Below are positions 19,363 through 28,663 of a stretch of DNA of 64,000 nucleotides, piece after piece; the first letter of the stretch is position 1, and every line of letters begins with the position of its first letter. This stretch comes from Boseongicola sp. SB0665_bin_10. Its GTDB lineage: Bacteria; Pseudomonadota; Alphaproteobacteria; Rhodobacterales; Rhodobacteraceae. Position numbers and translations under genes: made by a program. Where the stretch lies: the NCBI GenBank assembly GCA_009838075.1, contig VXSG01000050.1, forward strand, positions 1-64,000. Direction: 5' to 3'. The notes under the pieces are model-generated. The model did no database searches. It was not told the origin of the DNA and saw only the letters and a list, made by a program, of their open reading frames with translations.

Positions 19363-20259
19363 TCAAACGGTGGCGGCGTTCGGTTCCGGGCGCACCGCAT
19401 GCCCCCGCTCCTTCCGGATCAGGGTAACGAGGTAGCGGTTGTTCCGGACAAAGGCCGTGCTGCTGCGCTCGTTGCCGCGGAACCGCCTGTCCAGCCGGTA
19501 CAGGCGACGGCGCCCGAACGCGAGCCTGGCCGCGCGCGCCAGCAGCCAGCGCATCACGGGCCGTTTCGCGGAAAGCTCGGCATCGATGTGCGTGACCGCA
19601 TCGCCAAGGACGTGAAACAGCCCCTGCTCGATGTCGATCGAGGGGGCGACCGCTTCGGTGACGTCCTCCTGGCGAAGCACGTCACCGGCGCAAGCCTCGA
19701 GGGCTGCCCGGAACTTCCCGACCGGATGTCCGCCGCCCACGGTCCGTGTTTCGCCGCCCGGCTCGAAGTTCTCGGAACGGAAGCAGTCGGCGATCAGGAC
19801 ATGGCCGCCCGGAGCGGCCAGTTGCAGCGCCTTGTCCAGCGCGACCCGGAGCGGGATGTACTGGAAGCTCTCCGAAAACAGGCATAGATCGAAAGCGGTG
19901 TCACTGTCGAATGCCTCGAAGGTCGTTTCATGGACGCGCGCATCGGGCGCGTTTGCGCGGCAGCGCTCCGCAAGCGGGCGGGATGGCACGACGATGTCCA
20001 CGCGGTGGCCGAGATCGGCGAGCTTTCCGGCCATCTCTCCAGCCCCGCCGCCGATGTCGAGAATCGAGAGCGGACCTTCGGGCAGGAAGCCAAGGAGCCT
20101 TTCGGTATACGCTTCCTGAGCCTTGCCGACGTTTCCTGCGACGGGCTCCAGGTCGGTCCAGAGGCCGTAGTGCAGGTTCTCGGCACCGGTCAGCCACCGG
20201 ATGAAGCCGGCCCCGGCATCCAACCCGATCGCTCTCGTGTCAATTTTCCTCTTCGGCAT
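19363..20259 (-). CDS. Class I SAM-dependent methyltransferase
   Basis: This 298-residue protein has the Rossmann methyltransferase core. Motif I is SILDIGGGAGEMAG near residue 66, a motif II-like acid follows in RVDIVVPSRP, and AFDLCLFSESFQYI and APGGHVLIADCF match the later motifs. An N-terminal segment (GLDAGAGFIRWLTGAENLHYGLW) and a long basic C-terminal region (RRRLYRLDRRFRG) frame the core. The substrate is not predictable: small molecules, lipids or sugars are all possible. It lies 135 bp upstream of dnaE2 and 132 bp downstream of rppH on the same strand. Confidence 0.8.
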   Translation of the reverse strand: MPKRKIDTRAIGLDAGAGFIRWLTGAENLHYGLWTDLEPVAGNVGKAQEAYTERLLGFLPEGPLSILDIGGGAGEMAGKLADLGHRVDIVVPSRPLAERCRANAPDARVHETTFEAFDSDTAFDLCLFSESFQYIPLRVALDKALQLAAPGGHVLIADCFRSENFEPGGETRTVGGGHPVGKFRAALEACAGDVLRQEDVTEAVAPSIDIEQGLFHVLGDAVTHIDAELSAKRPVMRWLLARAARLAFGRRRLYRLDRRFRGNERSSTAFVRNNRYLVTLIRKERGHAVRPEPNAATV

Positions 20260-20391
20260 GCGGCGGGTTTATCGTCGAGGGTCATGGAGGGAAAGCGGGA
20301 TTCCCGGTCGGCACGAAGGACGTGGCCGGCACGGCGCGCACGGGAAACGGAATCCCTGTGGCATCGCGCGTTGGGCCGGAACGCCAGGCGC

Positions 20392-20871
20392 CTACGGAGA
20401 GACAGGCAGGTACGGGCGGAACGCCGCGATGACCTGCCTGTAGACGGCGCGCTTGAAGGGAACGATGTTTCCGATCACTTCGTCCGGAGTGGACCAGCGC
20501 CATCGCGAGAATTCGCGGTTCCTCTGGTCCAGGTCGATGTCGCTGTCAGCACCATGGAACCGCATCAGGAACCATCGTTGCTTCTGACCCCGAAAGCGGC
20601 CGTTCCAGAGCTTGCAGACAAGGTGTTCGGGGAGGTCGTAGAGAATCCAGTCCGGATGCTCGCGCTCAAGGGTGACCAGGGCAGGCGGCACGCCCGTCTC
20701 CTCCTCAAGCTCGCGAAACGCCGCTGTTCGAGGCGTCTCGCCACTGTCCACGCCGCCCTGAGGCATCTGCCAGGCGCCGGGCGTGTCGACGCGCTCGCCG
20801 GTGAAGACGAGGCCTTGGACGTTGGCCAGCACCACGCCTGCGCAGGGTCGGTAGGGAAGGTCGGAGTTCAT
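20392..20871 (-). CDS. rppH: RNA pyrophosphohydrolase
   Basis: RppH converts 5'-triphosphate RNA ends to monophosphate and so starts mRNA decay. From ATG 20871 the protein has 159 residues, the normal size. The Nudix box is complete: GGVDSGETPRTAAFRELEEETG carries the G-x5-E-x7-REUxEExGU pattern. The N-terminal YRPCAGVVLANVQGLVFTGER and the late WFLMRF are typical of RppH and separate it from general Nudix enzymes. The frame opens 32 codons earlier, but that part is not conserved. It is divergent from asd, with 222 bp between. Confidence 0.95.
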   Translation of the reverse strand: MNSDLPYRPCAGVVLANVQGLVFTGERVDTPGAWQMPQGGVDSGETPRTAAFRELEEETGVPPALVTLEREHPDWILYDLPEHLVCKLWNGRFRGQKQRWFLMRFHGADSDIDLDQRNREFSRWRWSTPDEVIGNIVPFKRAVYRQVIAAFRPYLPVSP

Positions 20872-21093
20872 GGGCAAGGACGTGATCCGAAAGGCACGTG
20901 AGGTCAAAGGGCAGCCGGCGCCGTATCCTGCCGCAGACGGGCAACGGCGTAAACACGACGCCGGCAATTCGGTTCGGCTGCAGTTCGATGGCCGGTTTCA
21001 GTGCATGACGGGTACGGCGTGGGACGATTCGCCCCTTTTCTCGGATGCGAACAAGCGATATTGGGCACCGTCCCCGGCAACCAGGAGGCCAAG

Positions 21094-22131
21094 GTGGGTT
21101 ATCGCGTCGCAGTCGCCGGCGCCACGGGCAACGTGGGCCGTGAAATGCTCAACATCCTGGCGGAGCGCCAGTTCCCGGCGGACGAGGTCGTGGCCCTTGC
21201 GAGCCGCAGGTCGCTCGGCACCGAAGTGAGCTACGGCGACCGGACCCTCAAGACGAAGGATCTGGATGTCTTCGACTTCGGCGGATTCGACATGGCGCTT
21301 TTCGCGATCGGATCAGGCCCGACGAAGGAATATGCTCCCAGGGCGGTCAAGGCGGGTTGCGTCGTGATCGACAACTCGTCCCTCTATCGCTACGACCCGG
21401 ACATTCCCCTGATCGTTCCGGAAGTGAATCCGGACGCGATCATGGATTGCGGGAACCGGAACATCATCGCCAATCCCAACTGCTCGACCGCGCAATTGGT
21501 GATCGCGCTGAAGCCGCTGCATGACCGGGCAAGGATCAGGCGCGTCGTCGTTTCGACCTACCAGTCCGTGTCCGGGGCCGGAAAGGAAGGGATGGACGAA
21601 CTGTGGGACCAGACCAAGGCGATCTACAATCCGGTGTCCGAGGTCGAGGTGAAGAAGTTCCAGAAGCAGATCGCGTTCAACGTGATTCCGCACATCGACG
21701 TCTTCATGGAGGACGGTTCGACCAAGGAAGAATGGAAGATGGTCGCCGAGACAAGGAAGATCGTCGATCCGTCGATCAAGCTGACGGCGACCTGCGTGCG
21801 GGTTCCGGTATTCGTGGGCCACTCCGAGGCGGTCAATGTGGAGACCGAAGAGTTCCTGGGCGAGGACGAGGCGCGCGCAATCCTGCGCGAAAGTCCCGGC
21901 GTCATCGTCGTCGACAAGCGCGAGGACGGGGGCTACGCGACGCCGGTCGAGTGCGTCGGAGACTTCGCCACGTTCATCAGCAGGATCCGCCAGGACTCGA
22001 CGGTTGAGAACGGACTGAGCTTCTGGTGCGTCTCGGACAACCTGAGGAAAGGCGCGGCGCTTAACGCGGTGCAGATCGCCGAACTCCTGGGGAACCGGGT
22101 GCTGCAAAGGGCTGACGAACCGGTTGCGTGA
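21094..22131 (+). CDS. asd: Aspartate-semialdehyde dehydrogenase
   Basis: Asd reduces aspartyl phosphate to aspartate semialdehyde, the branch point to lysine, methionine and threonine. From GTG 21094 the protein has 345 residues. GTG is chosen because a strong AGGAGG site sits at 21082-21087 and the family N terminus YRVAVAGATGNVGREML follows at once. The catalytic cysteine is in NPNCSTAQLV and the substrate-binding region is YQSVSGAGKEG. The length is normal for the GAPDH-like Asd. It is convergent with the carbonic anhydrase gene, with 134 bp between. Confidence 0.96.
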   Translation: MGYRVAVAGATGNVGREMLNILAERQFPADEVVALASRRSLGTEVSYGDRTLKTKDLDVFDFGGFDMALFAIGSGPTKEYAPRAVKAGCVVIDNSSLYRYDPDIPLIVPEVNPDAIMDCGNRNIIANPNCSTAQLVIALKPLHDRARIRRVVVSTYQSVSGAGKEGMDELWDQTKAIYNPVSEVEVKKFQKQIAFNVIPHIDVFMEDGSTKEEWKMVAETRKIVDPSIKLTATCVRVPVFVGHSEAVNVETEEFLGEDEARAILRESPGVIVVDKREDGGYATPVECVGDFATFISRIRQDSTVENGLSFWCVSDNLRKGAALNAVQIAELLGNRVLQRADEPVA

Positions 22132-22265
22132 ACCACGGCTGCGCCAAGTCACCGCGAGTCGTCTGGCGGCTGATCAGGGACTGCGAAGAAGGCCGTCCAT
22201 CCAAGGCCATGCAGCTGCGCCCGAACGTCCTCGTCCGAGCCCGGCGCGTCGCGCAGGCCTGGGGG

Positions 22266-22916
22266 TCAGACTGGCTCGAACTTGCCGGTTTCCGGCATGC
22301 ATTGCAGCAGGTCACCGCTACGGATGTTCACCCAGAGGCCGTGGAGCGACAGTGCGCGCGCAGCAACCGCCTCCTGCACGAACGGATAGGTCATCAGGTT
22401 CTCGAGCGAGACCACGACGGCTTCGTGTTCAAGGGCCCGGATCGGGTCGGTTTCGTCCTTTCGGGCCGCGACACGCTCGTAGCCTGGGCGAAGGATTTCG
22501 ACCCAGCGCCCGACGAAGCTCGACTTGCCTTCAAGTTCCGGGGCCTGACCGGAGCACATGGCATGGCAGCCGGCGACTCCGCCGCAGCTTGAATGCCCTA
22601 CCACGATCAGGTGCTCGACCTTGAGTGCCGTCACGGCATATTCGACGGCGGCGGACGTGCCGTGCATGTTTCCGTCCGGCGTGCAGGGCGGGACAAGGCT
22701 GGCAATGTTGCGATGCATGAAGATCTCGCCAGGGCCGGCGTCGAAGATCGAAGCGACCTGGACCCGGCTGTCGCAGCATGAAATCACCATCGCCGACGGC
22801 TTCTGGCCCTTGTCCGCAAGATGTTCGTACCGCGCCCGGTTCTCTGCAAATCTCGATGATTTCCAGCCATTGTACCGATCGACGAAACAGCTTGGCAGGG
22901 CGCGGGCATGTTCCAT
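22266..22916 (-). CDS. Beta-class carbonic anhydrase
   Basis: This 216-residue cytoplasmic enzyme interconverts CO2 and bicarbonate with one zinc ion. Zinc ligands are visible in ISCCDSRV (Cys and the catalytic Asp-Arg pair) and in VVGHSSCGG (His and Cys). The ATG at 22916 has GGGAAGGAA just upstream; the open frame continues 96 codons further but without family sequence. The gene is convergent with asd, and its upstream region faces the FMO gene. Housekeeping bicarbonate supply for carboxylases is the likely role. Confidence 0.94.
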   Translation of the reverse strand: MEHARALPSCFVDRYNGWKSSRFAENRARYEHLADKGQKPSAMVISCCDSRVQVASIFDAGPGEIFMHRNIASLVPPCTPDGNMHGTSAAVEYAVTALKVEHLIVVGHSSCGGVAGCHAMCSGQAPELEGKSSFVGRWVEILRPGYERVAARKDETDPIRALEHEAVVVSLENLMTYPFVQEAVAARALSLHGLWVNIRSGDLLQCMPETGKFEPV

Positions 22917-23424
22917 TTGATTCCTTCCCGATGCGAGGTCTGGCATGCCGTGCTCTTGTTTGGCTGCCCGTTCGCAATCAAGCAGTAACACCGACGGCGG
23001 GTCGAGGAAAAGGGCGCCTGCAAGAAGTCGTGGTGCAACGCGGATCGGCCGGCCCCCGTCGCGGACGCATTGCGCTCCGGCAGCTGGCCAGGGCAATCGC
23101 GCTCGAGGGACCCCCCCTGGGTTTGGGCATGATCGCGAGTCGCCCGTTCGAAGAACAACGGCCGGAACCCGCGACGAGGCAGGGAAATGCAGGGCATCGG
23201 GCAAGCCATCGGTTCTCGACAGGAATCCGCGCCCGGCTCATCCACCGCCCTCGATCATTCCTGGTTCCTTGGACACACGCGGGTGCCTGCCGGGAGGAGG
23301 TGGCCTGGCGGGCAGCCAGGCCGGGCGCATGTGCCCGGTCGTTTCGGCTCCAGGAAACAGGTGACCCGGGACTTGGTGTTCCGCCGATGAAATGCCATTT
23401 GCACTGGCCGGTTCTCGCGCCTAA
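22917..23424. other. Non-coding divergent region between carbonic anhydrase and FMO genes
   Basis: About 570 bp separate the two divergent genes, and no convincing coding sequence was found in this part. The reading frame of the carbonic anhydrase runs into it but the translation is Pro/Arg-rich and unlike the family. It should contain the promoters for both genes. Confidence 0.5.
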
Positions 23425-23462
23425 CCTGATTGCCTGGGGCCAGTTGCCCCGGCGAGATCAGG
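23425..23462. repeat. Long imperfect inverted repeat upstream of the FMO gene
   Basis: The left arm CCTGATTGCCTGGGGC and the right arm GCCCCGGCGAGATCAGG are near-complementary around a short CAGTT centre. The repeat ends 26 bp before the FMO start. The position fits an operator or a 5' mRNA hairpin; it lacks the T-run of an intrinsic terminator. Confidence 0.5.
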
Positions 23463-23488
23463 TATGGCCGACTGCAGGAGTGTGATCG

Positions 23489-25282
23489 ATGGACATTGCA
23501 TCGCCCATGGGGCGAGTCTCGACGTGGCTTGAACGCTTCGGAAAGGCGCTGGAAGGCGGTGACACCGCTGCATTGAAGGCGCTCTTCGCGAAGGAGTGCT
23601 ACTGGCGCGACCTCGTGTCTTTCACGTGGAATGTCAAGACGATGGAGGGCCGGGACGCAATCTCTGACATGGTCTCGGTCACGCTGTGTGACGTGCATCC
23701 CACCAATTGGCGGATTGACGGTGAGCCGACCGAACAGGACGGAATTGCCGAGGCATGGATCACTTTCGAGACGGAAGCCTTTCGCGGGCGTGGTCATGTC
23801 CGGCTGAAGGACGAGGGGTGCTGGACGCTGCTGACTGCCGCCGAGGAATTGAAGGGCTTCGAGGAGAAGAAGGGCGACCGGCGCGACCCCGGGGTCGTGC
23901 ACGGTGCGTTCAAGGATCGCGAGACCTGGGCGGAGCGGCGCGCGCGCGAGGCGCGGGAGTTGGGGTATGCGGAGCAACCTTACGTGGTCATCATCGGCGG
24001 CGGACAGGGCGGCATCGCCCTCGGTGCGCGCTTGCGGCGGCTTGAAGTGCCCACGATCATTGTCGAAAGGAACGAGCGCCCCGGCGACAGCTGGCGCAAT
24101 CGCTACAAGTCTCTCTGCCTGCATGATCCGGTCTGGTATGACCACTTGCCCTATTTGCCGTTTCCGGACGATTGGCCGGTGTTCAGTCCCAAGGACAAGA
24201 TCGGGGACTGGCTGGAAAGCTACACCAGGATCATGGAATTGAACTACTGGACGCGGACCACCTGCAGGTCGGCAAGCTATGACGCGGACAGCCGGGAGTG
24301 GACGGTCGTGGTCGATCGCGACGGCGACGAGGTCGTGCTGGCGCCAAGGCACCTGGTTCTGGCGACCGGCATGGCGGGAGTCCCCGACATGCCAAGCCTT
24401 CCAGGCATGGACGGATTCAATGGCGATCTTCACCATTCCTCGGAGCATCCCGGGCCGGATTCGTATCGTTCCAAGAAGGTCGTCGTGGTCGGCTCGAACA
24501 ACTCGGCGCACGACATTTCCGCCGCTCTCTGGGAGGCGGGGGCCGATGTCACGATGGTACAGCGTTCATCCACGCTTGTCGTGAAGTCCGAGACGTTGAT
24601 GGACATCGGACTGGCAGATCTCTACTCCGAACGCGCGGTCGCGAACGGCATCGGCCACGATACCGCCGACCTGATTTTCGCGTCGATTCCCTACAAGGTG
24701 CTGACCGCGCTTCAGGTGCCGCTCTACGAGAGGATGAAAGAGCGGGACGCGGAGTTCTATGACCGCCTCGAAAGGTCCGGGTTCCAATTGGACTGGGGTG
24801 TGGATGGCAGCGGGCTCTTCATGAAATACGTGCGGCGAGGATCGGGATACTACATTGATGTTGGCGCAAGCGAGCTTGTGGCGGACGGCAAGATCAAGCT
24901 GGCGCATGGTCAGGTGACCGAGGTCTTGCCAGGTGGCGTGAAGTTGGAGGACGGGACGGAGCTTCCGGCTGAGGCAATCGTGTTCGCCACCGGCTATTCC
25001 TCGATGAACGGATGGGTGGAGCAGCTGATCGGCAAGGACATGGCTGACAAGGTCGGCAAGTGCTGGGGTCTTGGGTCGGATACGCCGAAGGATCCGGGTC
25101 CGTGGGAAGGCGAGTTGCGGAACATGTGGAAGCCGACGCAGCAGGAGGCGCTGTGGTTTCACGGTGGCAACCTGCACCAGTCCCGGCATTATTCGCAGTT
25201 CCTGTCGCTTCAGCTCAAGGCCCGGATGGAAGGTTTGGCGACGCCGGTCTATGGTTTGCAGGAGGTGCACCACACGTCCTAG
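23489..25282 (+). CDS. NTF2/SnoaL-like domain fused to flavin-containing monooxygenase
   Basis: This 597-residue protein has two parts. Residues about 10-130 look like a SnoaL/NTF2 fold (LERFGKALEGGDTAALKALF, AWITFETEAFRGRGHVRL). Residues about 160-590 are an FMO-type oxygenase, with the FAD loop VVIIGGGQGGIALG, the NADPH loop VVVGSNNSAHDI and the late ATGYSS motif. Such enzymes use FAD and NADPH to oxygenate N, S or carbonyl groups in small molecules. Substrate and pathway are unknown, and no catabolic neighbours are evident. The GATCG before ATG 23489 is a weak ribosome-binding site. Confidence 0.88.
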   Translation: MDIASPMGRVSTWLERFGKALEGGDTAALKALFAKECYWRDLVSFTWNVKTMEGRDAISDMVSVTLCDVHPTNWRIDGEPTEQDGIAEAWITFETEAFRGRGHVRLKDEGCWTLLTAAEELKGFEEKKGDRRDPGVVHGAFKDRETWAERRAREARELGYAEQPYVVIIGGGQGGIALGARLRRLEVPTIIVERNERPGDSWRNRYKSLCLHDPVWYDHLPYLPFPDDWPVFSPKDKIGDWLESYTRIMELNYWTRTTCRSASYDADSREWTVVVDRDGDEVVLAPRHLVLATGMAGVPDMPSLPGMDGFNGDLHHSSEHPGPDSYRSKKVVVVGSNNSAHDISAALWEAGADVTMVQRSSTLVVKSETLMDIGLADLYSERAVANGIGHDTADLIFASIPYKVLTALQVPLYERMKERDAEFYDRLERSGFQLDWGVDGSGLFMKYVRRGSGYYIDVGASELVADGKIKLAHGQVTEVLPGGVKLEDGTELPAEAIVFATGYSSMNGWVEQLIGKDMADKVGKCWGLGSDTPKDPGPWEGELRNMWKPTQQEALWFHGGNLHQSRHYSQFLSLQLKARMEGLATPVYGLQEVHHTS

Positions 25283-25829
25283 ACCCCTTCGGGGCGCCGA
25301 TTGGCCGGACCTGTCCTGTGGGCTGAATTCAAGACACTTGGCAGGCGGATTCGCAAGACCTGACGGCGGGCCGCTTCGGGTTCCTGCAATGGAAACAGCT
25401 TGATCCGCGGTCGGAGTCCGGGTCAGGCGCCGCGTTGGATGGAAATGGGCACGAGATGACAAAGCTCCATGACGGAGTCGGAATTCCGGCAATTCGGACA
25501 CGGCTGTTCATCCGCGGAGCCTGACTGGGAACAGGGTGGCGCGATCCCTGCCGAGGTTCCGTGGGCGCGGTGACGGTCTCATCCGGCGCTGGTTGGCAGG
25601 ACGGACCGATCCCGCACCGCACCGTTGCCTCATCTGCGCAATCGCGATTGAAGGAATTGAAGGACTCTCCCTGGCTTCGGCACGGTCTCGTGTTGGGGAG
25701 AACGACCTGGGACGGTGCCGAGCCTGAACTGGACCAGGCAGGGCGGCGAAGGGCAGGTCGCGCCAAAGGATTGACCTTCGTTGACAATTGGCATTGGTCT
25801 TGGCGAAACCTGCCGCGGGGGGAATCACG
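25283..25829. other. Non-coding stretch between FMO and aminopeptidase genes
   Basis: About 550 bp without a convincing gene in any frame; the short open frames have no recognisable motifs. It probably contains the FMO 3' end signals and the promoter of the aminopeptidase gene. A long upstream start (TTG 25788) for the aminopeptidase would take 42 bp of it. Confidence 0.5.
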
Positions 25830-27212
25830 TTGCCAACGCTTGCATTTTCGACGGACGGGTCTGCGGCAAGGCCGCTGTTCCTGGTGAAGAAGGAGGGGCT
25901 CGCAGACTGGCTCGCGGCGCAGGACGAGGCGACACGCGACTGGGTCGGGGCTGCGGGCTTCAGGGCCGGTGTCGGCGAGGTCCTTCCCCTGCCCGGCAAG
26001 GACGGCGTGAGCGGTGCCGTCGGCGGGCTGGGAAGCCGAAAGGACCGTGCACGGGGCCGGTTCCTGGCTGCGGGACTGCGCGGGAAGCTGCCCGAAGGCG
26101 TCTGGCGGCTTGCGTGCGACCTGGAGGGTGACGAGCTTGCCGAGGCCGCGCTTGGCTGGCTGCTTGCGGGCTACCGGTTTGACAGGTTCGTCTCGAACGC
26201 CGGGCCGTTGGCCATGCTTCTGGCGCCTGAAGGCGTTGACGCGGTGATGCTGGAACGGATCGCGTGCGGCGAGGCGCTGGCTCGCGACCTGATCAACACG
26301 CCTGCCTCGCACATGGGACCGGACGAGCTCGAGGCGGCGGCACGCGATCTTGCAGGCACCCATGGCATGGCCGTTGAAGTCACCACCGGGGCGGCGCTGC
26401 CGAAGCGGAACCTCCCGATGATCCACGCCGTGGGACGGGCCAGTTCCAGGGAACCGAGGCTGATTGACATGTCATGGGGTGACAGCGGTCCGTCCCTCGC
26501 GCTGGTTGGCAAGGGCGTGTGCTTCGATACCGGCGGGCTGAACATCAAGCCTGGCGCGTCAATGCAATTGATGAAGAAGGACATGGGCGGCGCCGCCAAC
26601 GTGCTGGGTCTCGCCCACATGTTGATGGACAGCGGCGCGAAAATCCGGTTGCGCGTCCTGATTCCGGCGGTCGAGAATTCGATCTCCGGCGAGGCGTTCC
26701 GTCCGGGCGACATCCTCGACTCGCGAAAGGGCCTCACGGTCGAGATCAACAATACGGATGCCGAGGGCCGGCTCGTGCTTGCCGACGCGCTCGCCCTGGC
26801 CGATGAGGACCGGCCGGACCTGATCGTTTCGATGGCCACCCTGACGGGAGCGGCCAGGGTTGCGGTCGGACCGGACCTCGCGCCGTTCTACGCGACGGAC
26901 GACAACGATGCCGCTGTGCTGGAGGCGGCCGCCAAGGCGGTTCGGGATCCGGTTTGGCGGTTTCCTTTCTGGGAGCCGTACGAAAGGATGATCGAGCCGG
27001 GGATCGCGGATCTGGACAATGCGCCGAAAGGCGGCTTCGCGGGATCGATCACGGCCGCGCTGTTCCTGCGCCGCTTCGTCACGGATACGCCGCGCTACAT
27101 GCACTTCGACATTTTCGGATGGATGCGTGAATCTGCGCCTGGCCGGCCGAAGGGCGGGGCCGGACAGGGCATCCGTGCACTCTACAGGGCGCTGCCGGAG
27201 ATGCTCGAATGA
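25830..27212 (+). CDS. Leucyl aminopeptidase family protein (peptidase M17)
   Basis: This protein of about 460 residues is predicted to remove N-terminal residues from peptides with two metal ions. The catalytic C-terminal domain carries GKGVCFDTGGLNIKPG, MKKDMGGAA and the diagnostic NTDAEGRL, holding the metal-binding Asp/Glu and the catalytic Lys and Arg. The start is probably TTG 25830, since GGGGGGAA precedes it and the family N terminus (TLAFST.., ARPLFLV) follows; TTG 25788 is the alternative. It overlaps the NlpC/P60 gene by four bases (ATGA at 27209), so the pair is translationally coupled and may process murein peptides. Confidence 0.92.
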   Translation: MPTLAFSTDGSAARPLFLVKKEGLADWLAAQDEATRDWVGAAGFRAGVGEVLPLPGKDGVSGAVGGLGSRKDRARGRFLAAGLRGKLPEGVWRLACDLEGDELAEAALGWLLAGYRFDRFVSNAGPLAMLLAPEGVDAVMLERIACGEALARDLINTPASHMGPDELEAAARDLAGTHGMAVEVTTGAALPKRNLPMIHAVGRASSREPRLIDMSWGDSGPSLALVGKGVCFDTGGLNIKPGASMQLMKKDMGGAANVLGLAHMLMDSGAKIRLRVLIPAVENSISGEAFRPGDILDSRKGLTVEINNTDAEGRLVLADALALADEDRPDLIVSMATLTGAARVAVGPDLAPFYATDDNDAAVLEAAAKAVRDPVWRFPFWEPYERMIEPGIADLDNAPKGGFAGSITAALFLRRFVTDTPRYMHFDIFGWMRESAPGRPKGGAGQGIRALYRALPEMLE

Positions 27213-28099
27213 GCGACAGGAGATTCCTGGCGGCAAACGGGCGTGTGGCGAAGAGCGACCTGAAGGGGATTGTTGACGCGGACCGCTTCACTGACGGACA
27301 GGCGTTCAGCCTCGCCGAGACCGCCTGGCTGCGTGATTCGCCTGGGGGTCGCGCGGTTCGCCAGTTGATCTTCGGCGACAGGTTCGTCGAACTCGAAAGG
27401 GAAGGAAGCTGGAGTTTCGGGCAATCGTCCAAGGATGGATATGTCGGCCATGTCGAGTCGGCGTGCCTGGGCGAGGCATGCCGTCCGACGCACAGGGTCG
27501 CGGTTCGCTCCACGTTCGCGCGGGAGCGCGCGAATGCCCGGGCCCTCCCCGTGCAGGACCTGCACCTGAACTCCGGGGTTCGGGTGAAGGAACGAACCGG
27601 CGCATGGTGCCGGGTCGCCTCAAGGGATCGCATGCACGTGCCGGCCGCGCACCTGGCAGAACTCGATTCGGGTGACGGGGACGTTGCTGGCTGGGCGCGG
27701 GTCATGCTGGGGACACCCTATGTCTGGGCGGGGAATTCCGGCTTCGGAATCGATTGTTCCGGACTGGTGCAGGCGGCGTTCCACGCGGCGGGCCTCGAAT
27801 GCCCTCCGGACAGCGATCTTCAGGAGGCCATGCCTGGAGACCGCCTTTCGAAATCCGACACCCCGAATGCGGGAGACCTCGTGTTCTGGAAGGGACACGT
27901 CGCAATCGCCGGCGGCGAGGGCACGCTCATCCATGCAAACGCCCACCACATGGCTGTCGTCGAGGAGCCGGCCGAGATAGCCGTGGCCCGGATCGCGGCA
28001 ACGGATACGGGGCCCGTTACGTCGCGGCTGCGTCCGACGCGCACGGCACGGCAGTGGCTGCGGCCTCGATGGAGGCAGGCTATTCCACGACGCGAATGA
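27209..28099 (+). CDS. NlpC/P60 family cysteine peptidase with SH3 domains
   Basis: This 296-residue protein belongs to the C40 family, which cleaves peptide bonds in murein stems. Two SH3-like modules occupy about residues 15-150 (the segment ending RMHVPAAHLAEL). The catalytic domain has GIDCSGLVQAAF with the nucleophile Cys and GHVAIAGG with the catalytic His, followed by LIHANAHH. There is no signal peptide, so it is probably a cytoplasmic muropeptide recycler, consistent with coupling to the M17 aminopeptidase. Its last 20 bp overlap the DUF2794 gene tail to tail. Confidence 0.9.
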   Translation: MSDRRFLAANGRVAKSDLKGIVDADRFTDGQAFSLAETAWLRDSPGGRAVRQLIFGDRFVELEREGSWSFGQSSKDGYVGHVESACLGEACRPTHRVAVRSTFARERANARALPVQDLHLNSGVRVKERTGAWCRVASRDRMHVPAAHLAELDSGDGDVAGWARVMLGTPYVWAGNSGFGIDCSGLVQAAFHAAGLECPPDSDLQEAMPGDRLSKSDTPNAGDLVFWKGHVAIAGGEGTLIHANAHHMAVVEEPAEIAVARIAATDTGPVTSRLRPTRTARQWLRPRWRQAIPRRE

Positions 28100-28427
28100 G
28101 CTGCCGCTCAAGGACGCGCAGGACGCTCTTCAGGTCATGTCCGCGTTTCAGGACGCGGCCATCCATGGCGACAACGGAATACATGCCCTGCCGCTCCCGG
28201 AGCCTGGGACGCTTCTCGACCCGGTAGATCGGATGCTCCGCAGTCCGGCGAAAGATCGAGAAGACCGCGGTGTCCTGCAAAAAGGACATGCCGTAGTCGC
28301 GCCACTCTCCTGCGTCGACCATGCGGCCGTACACGTTCAGGATTGCCATCAGTTCGCGGCGATCGAATGCCACGCATTCAGGCACATGCCGGGAATTTGG
28401 GAAAGGGGTCAGGTACTGGACCGTCAT
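28080..28427 (-). CDS. DUF2794 domain protein
   Basis: This 115-residue protein is assigned to DUF2794, a small family widespread in Rhodobacterales and relatives. Visible features are FDRRELMAILNVYGRMVDAG, followed by WRDYGMSF and AVFSIFRRTAEHPIYRVEKRP. There is no signal peptide or membrane segment. The ATG at 28427 is chosen from family length; the frame stays open for 38 further codons without conservation. The function is unknown. It is divergent from mtnP. Confidence 0.8.
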   Translation of the reverse strand: MTVQYLTPFPNSRHVPECVAFDRRELMAILNVYGRMVDAGEWRDYGMSFLQDTAVFSIFRRTAEHPIYRVEKRPRLRERQGMYSVVAMDGRVLKRGHDLKSVLRVLERQLIRVVE

Positions 28428-28663
28428 GATCGGAACCCTGCCCTTGGAATCGGATCGAATCAACCCTCGGAATTCGTGCGTTTCCGTCGGCGACCCGCTT
28501 GACCCTGGTTCGGCGCTGCCGACGCCCTGTAGTCGGCGCATTCAACCTGGATCAAGCCTCTCGCTTCGGGGACCCTTCAGCCAGCCACCCGGGCATGCGT
28601 CCGTCTGGCGTTGTCGTCGGCATCCGCGTCTTCTACTGTCGCCCCGAAATGCGGGAGACTGCC

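Noticed and set aside
22917-23204. N-terminal extension of carbonic anhydrase
   Set aside because: The extra 96 residues do not resemble the family, and a good ribosome-binding site precedes ATG 22916.
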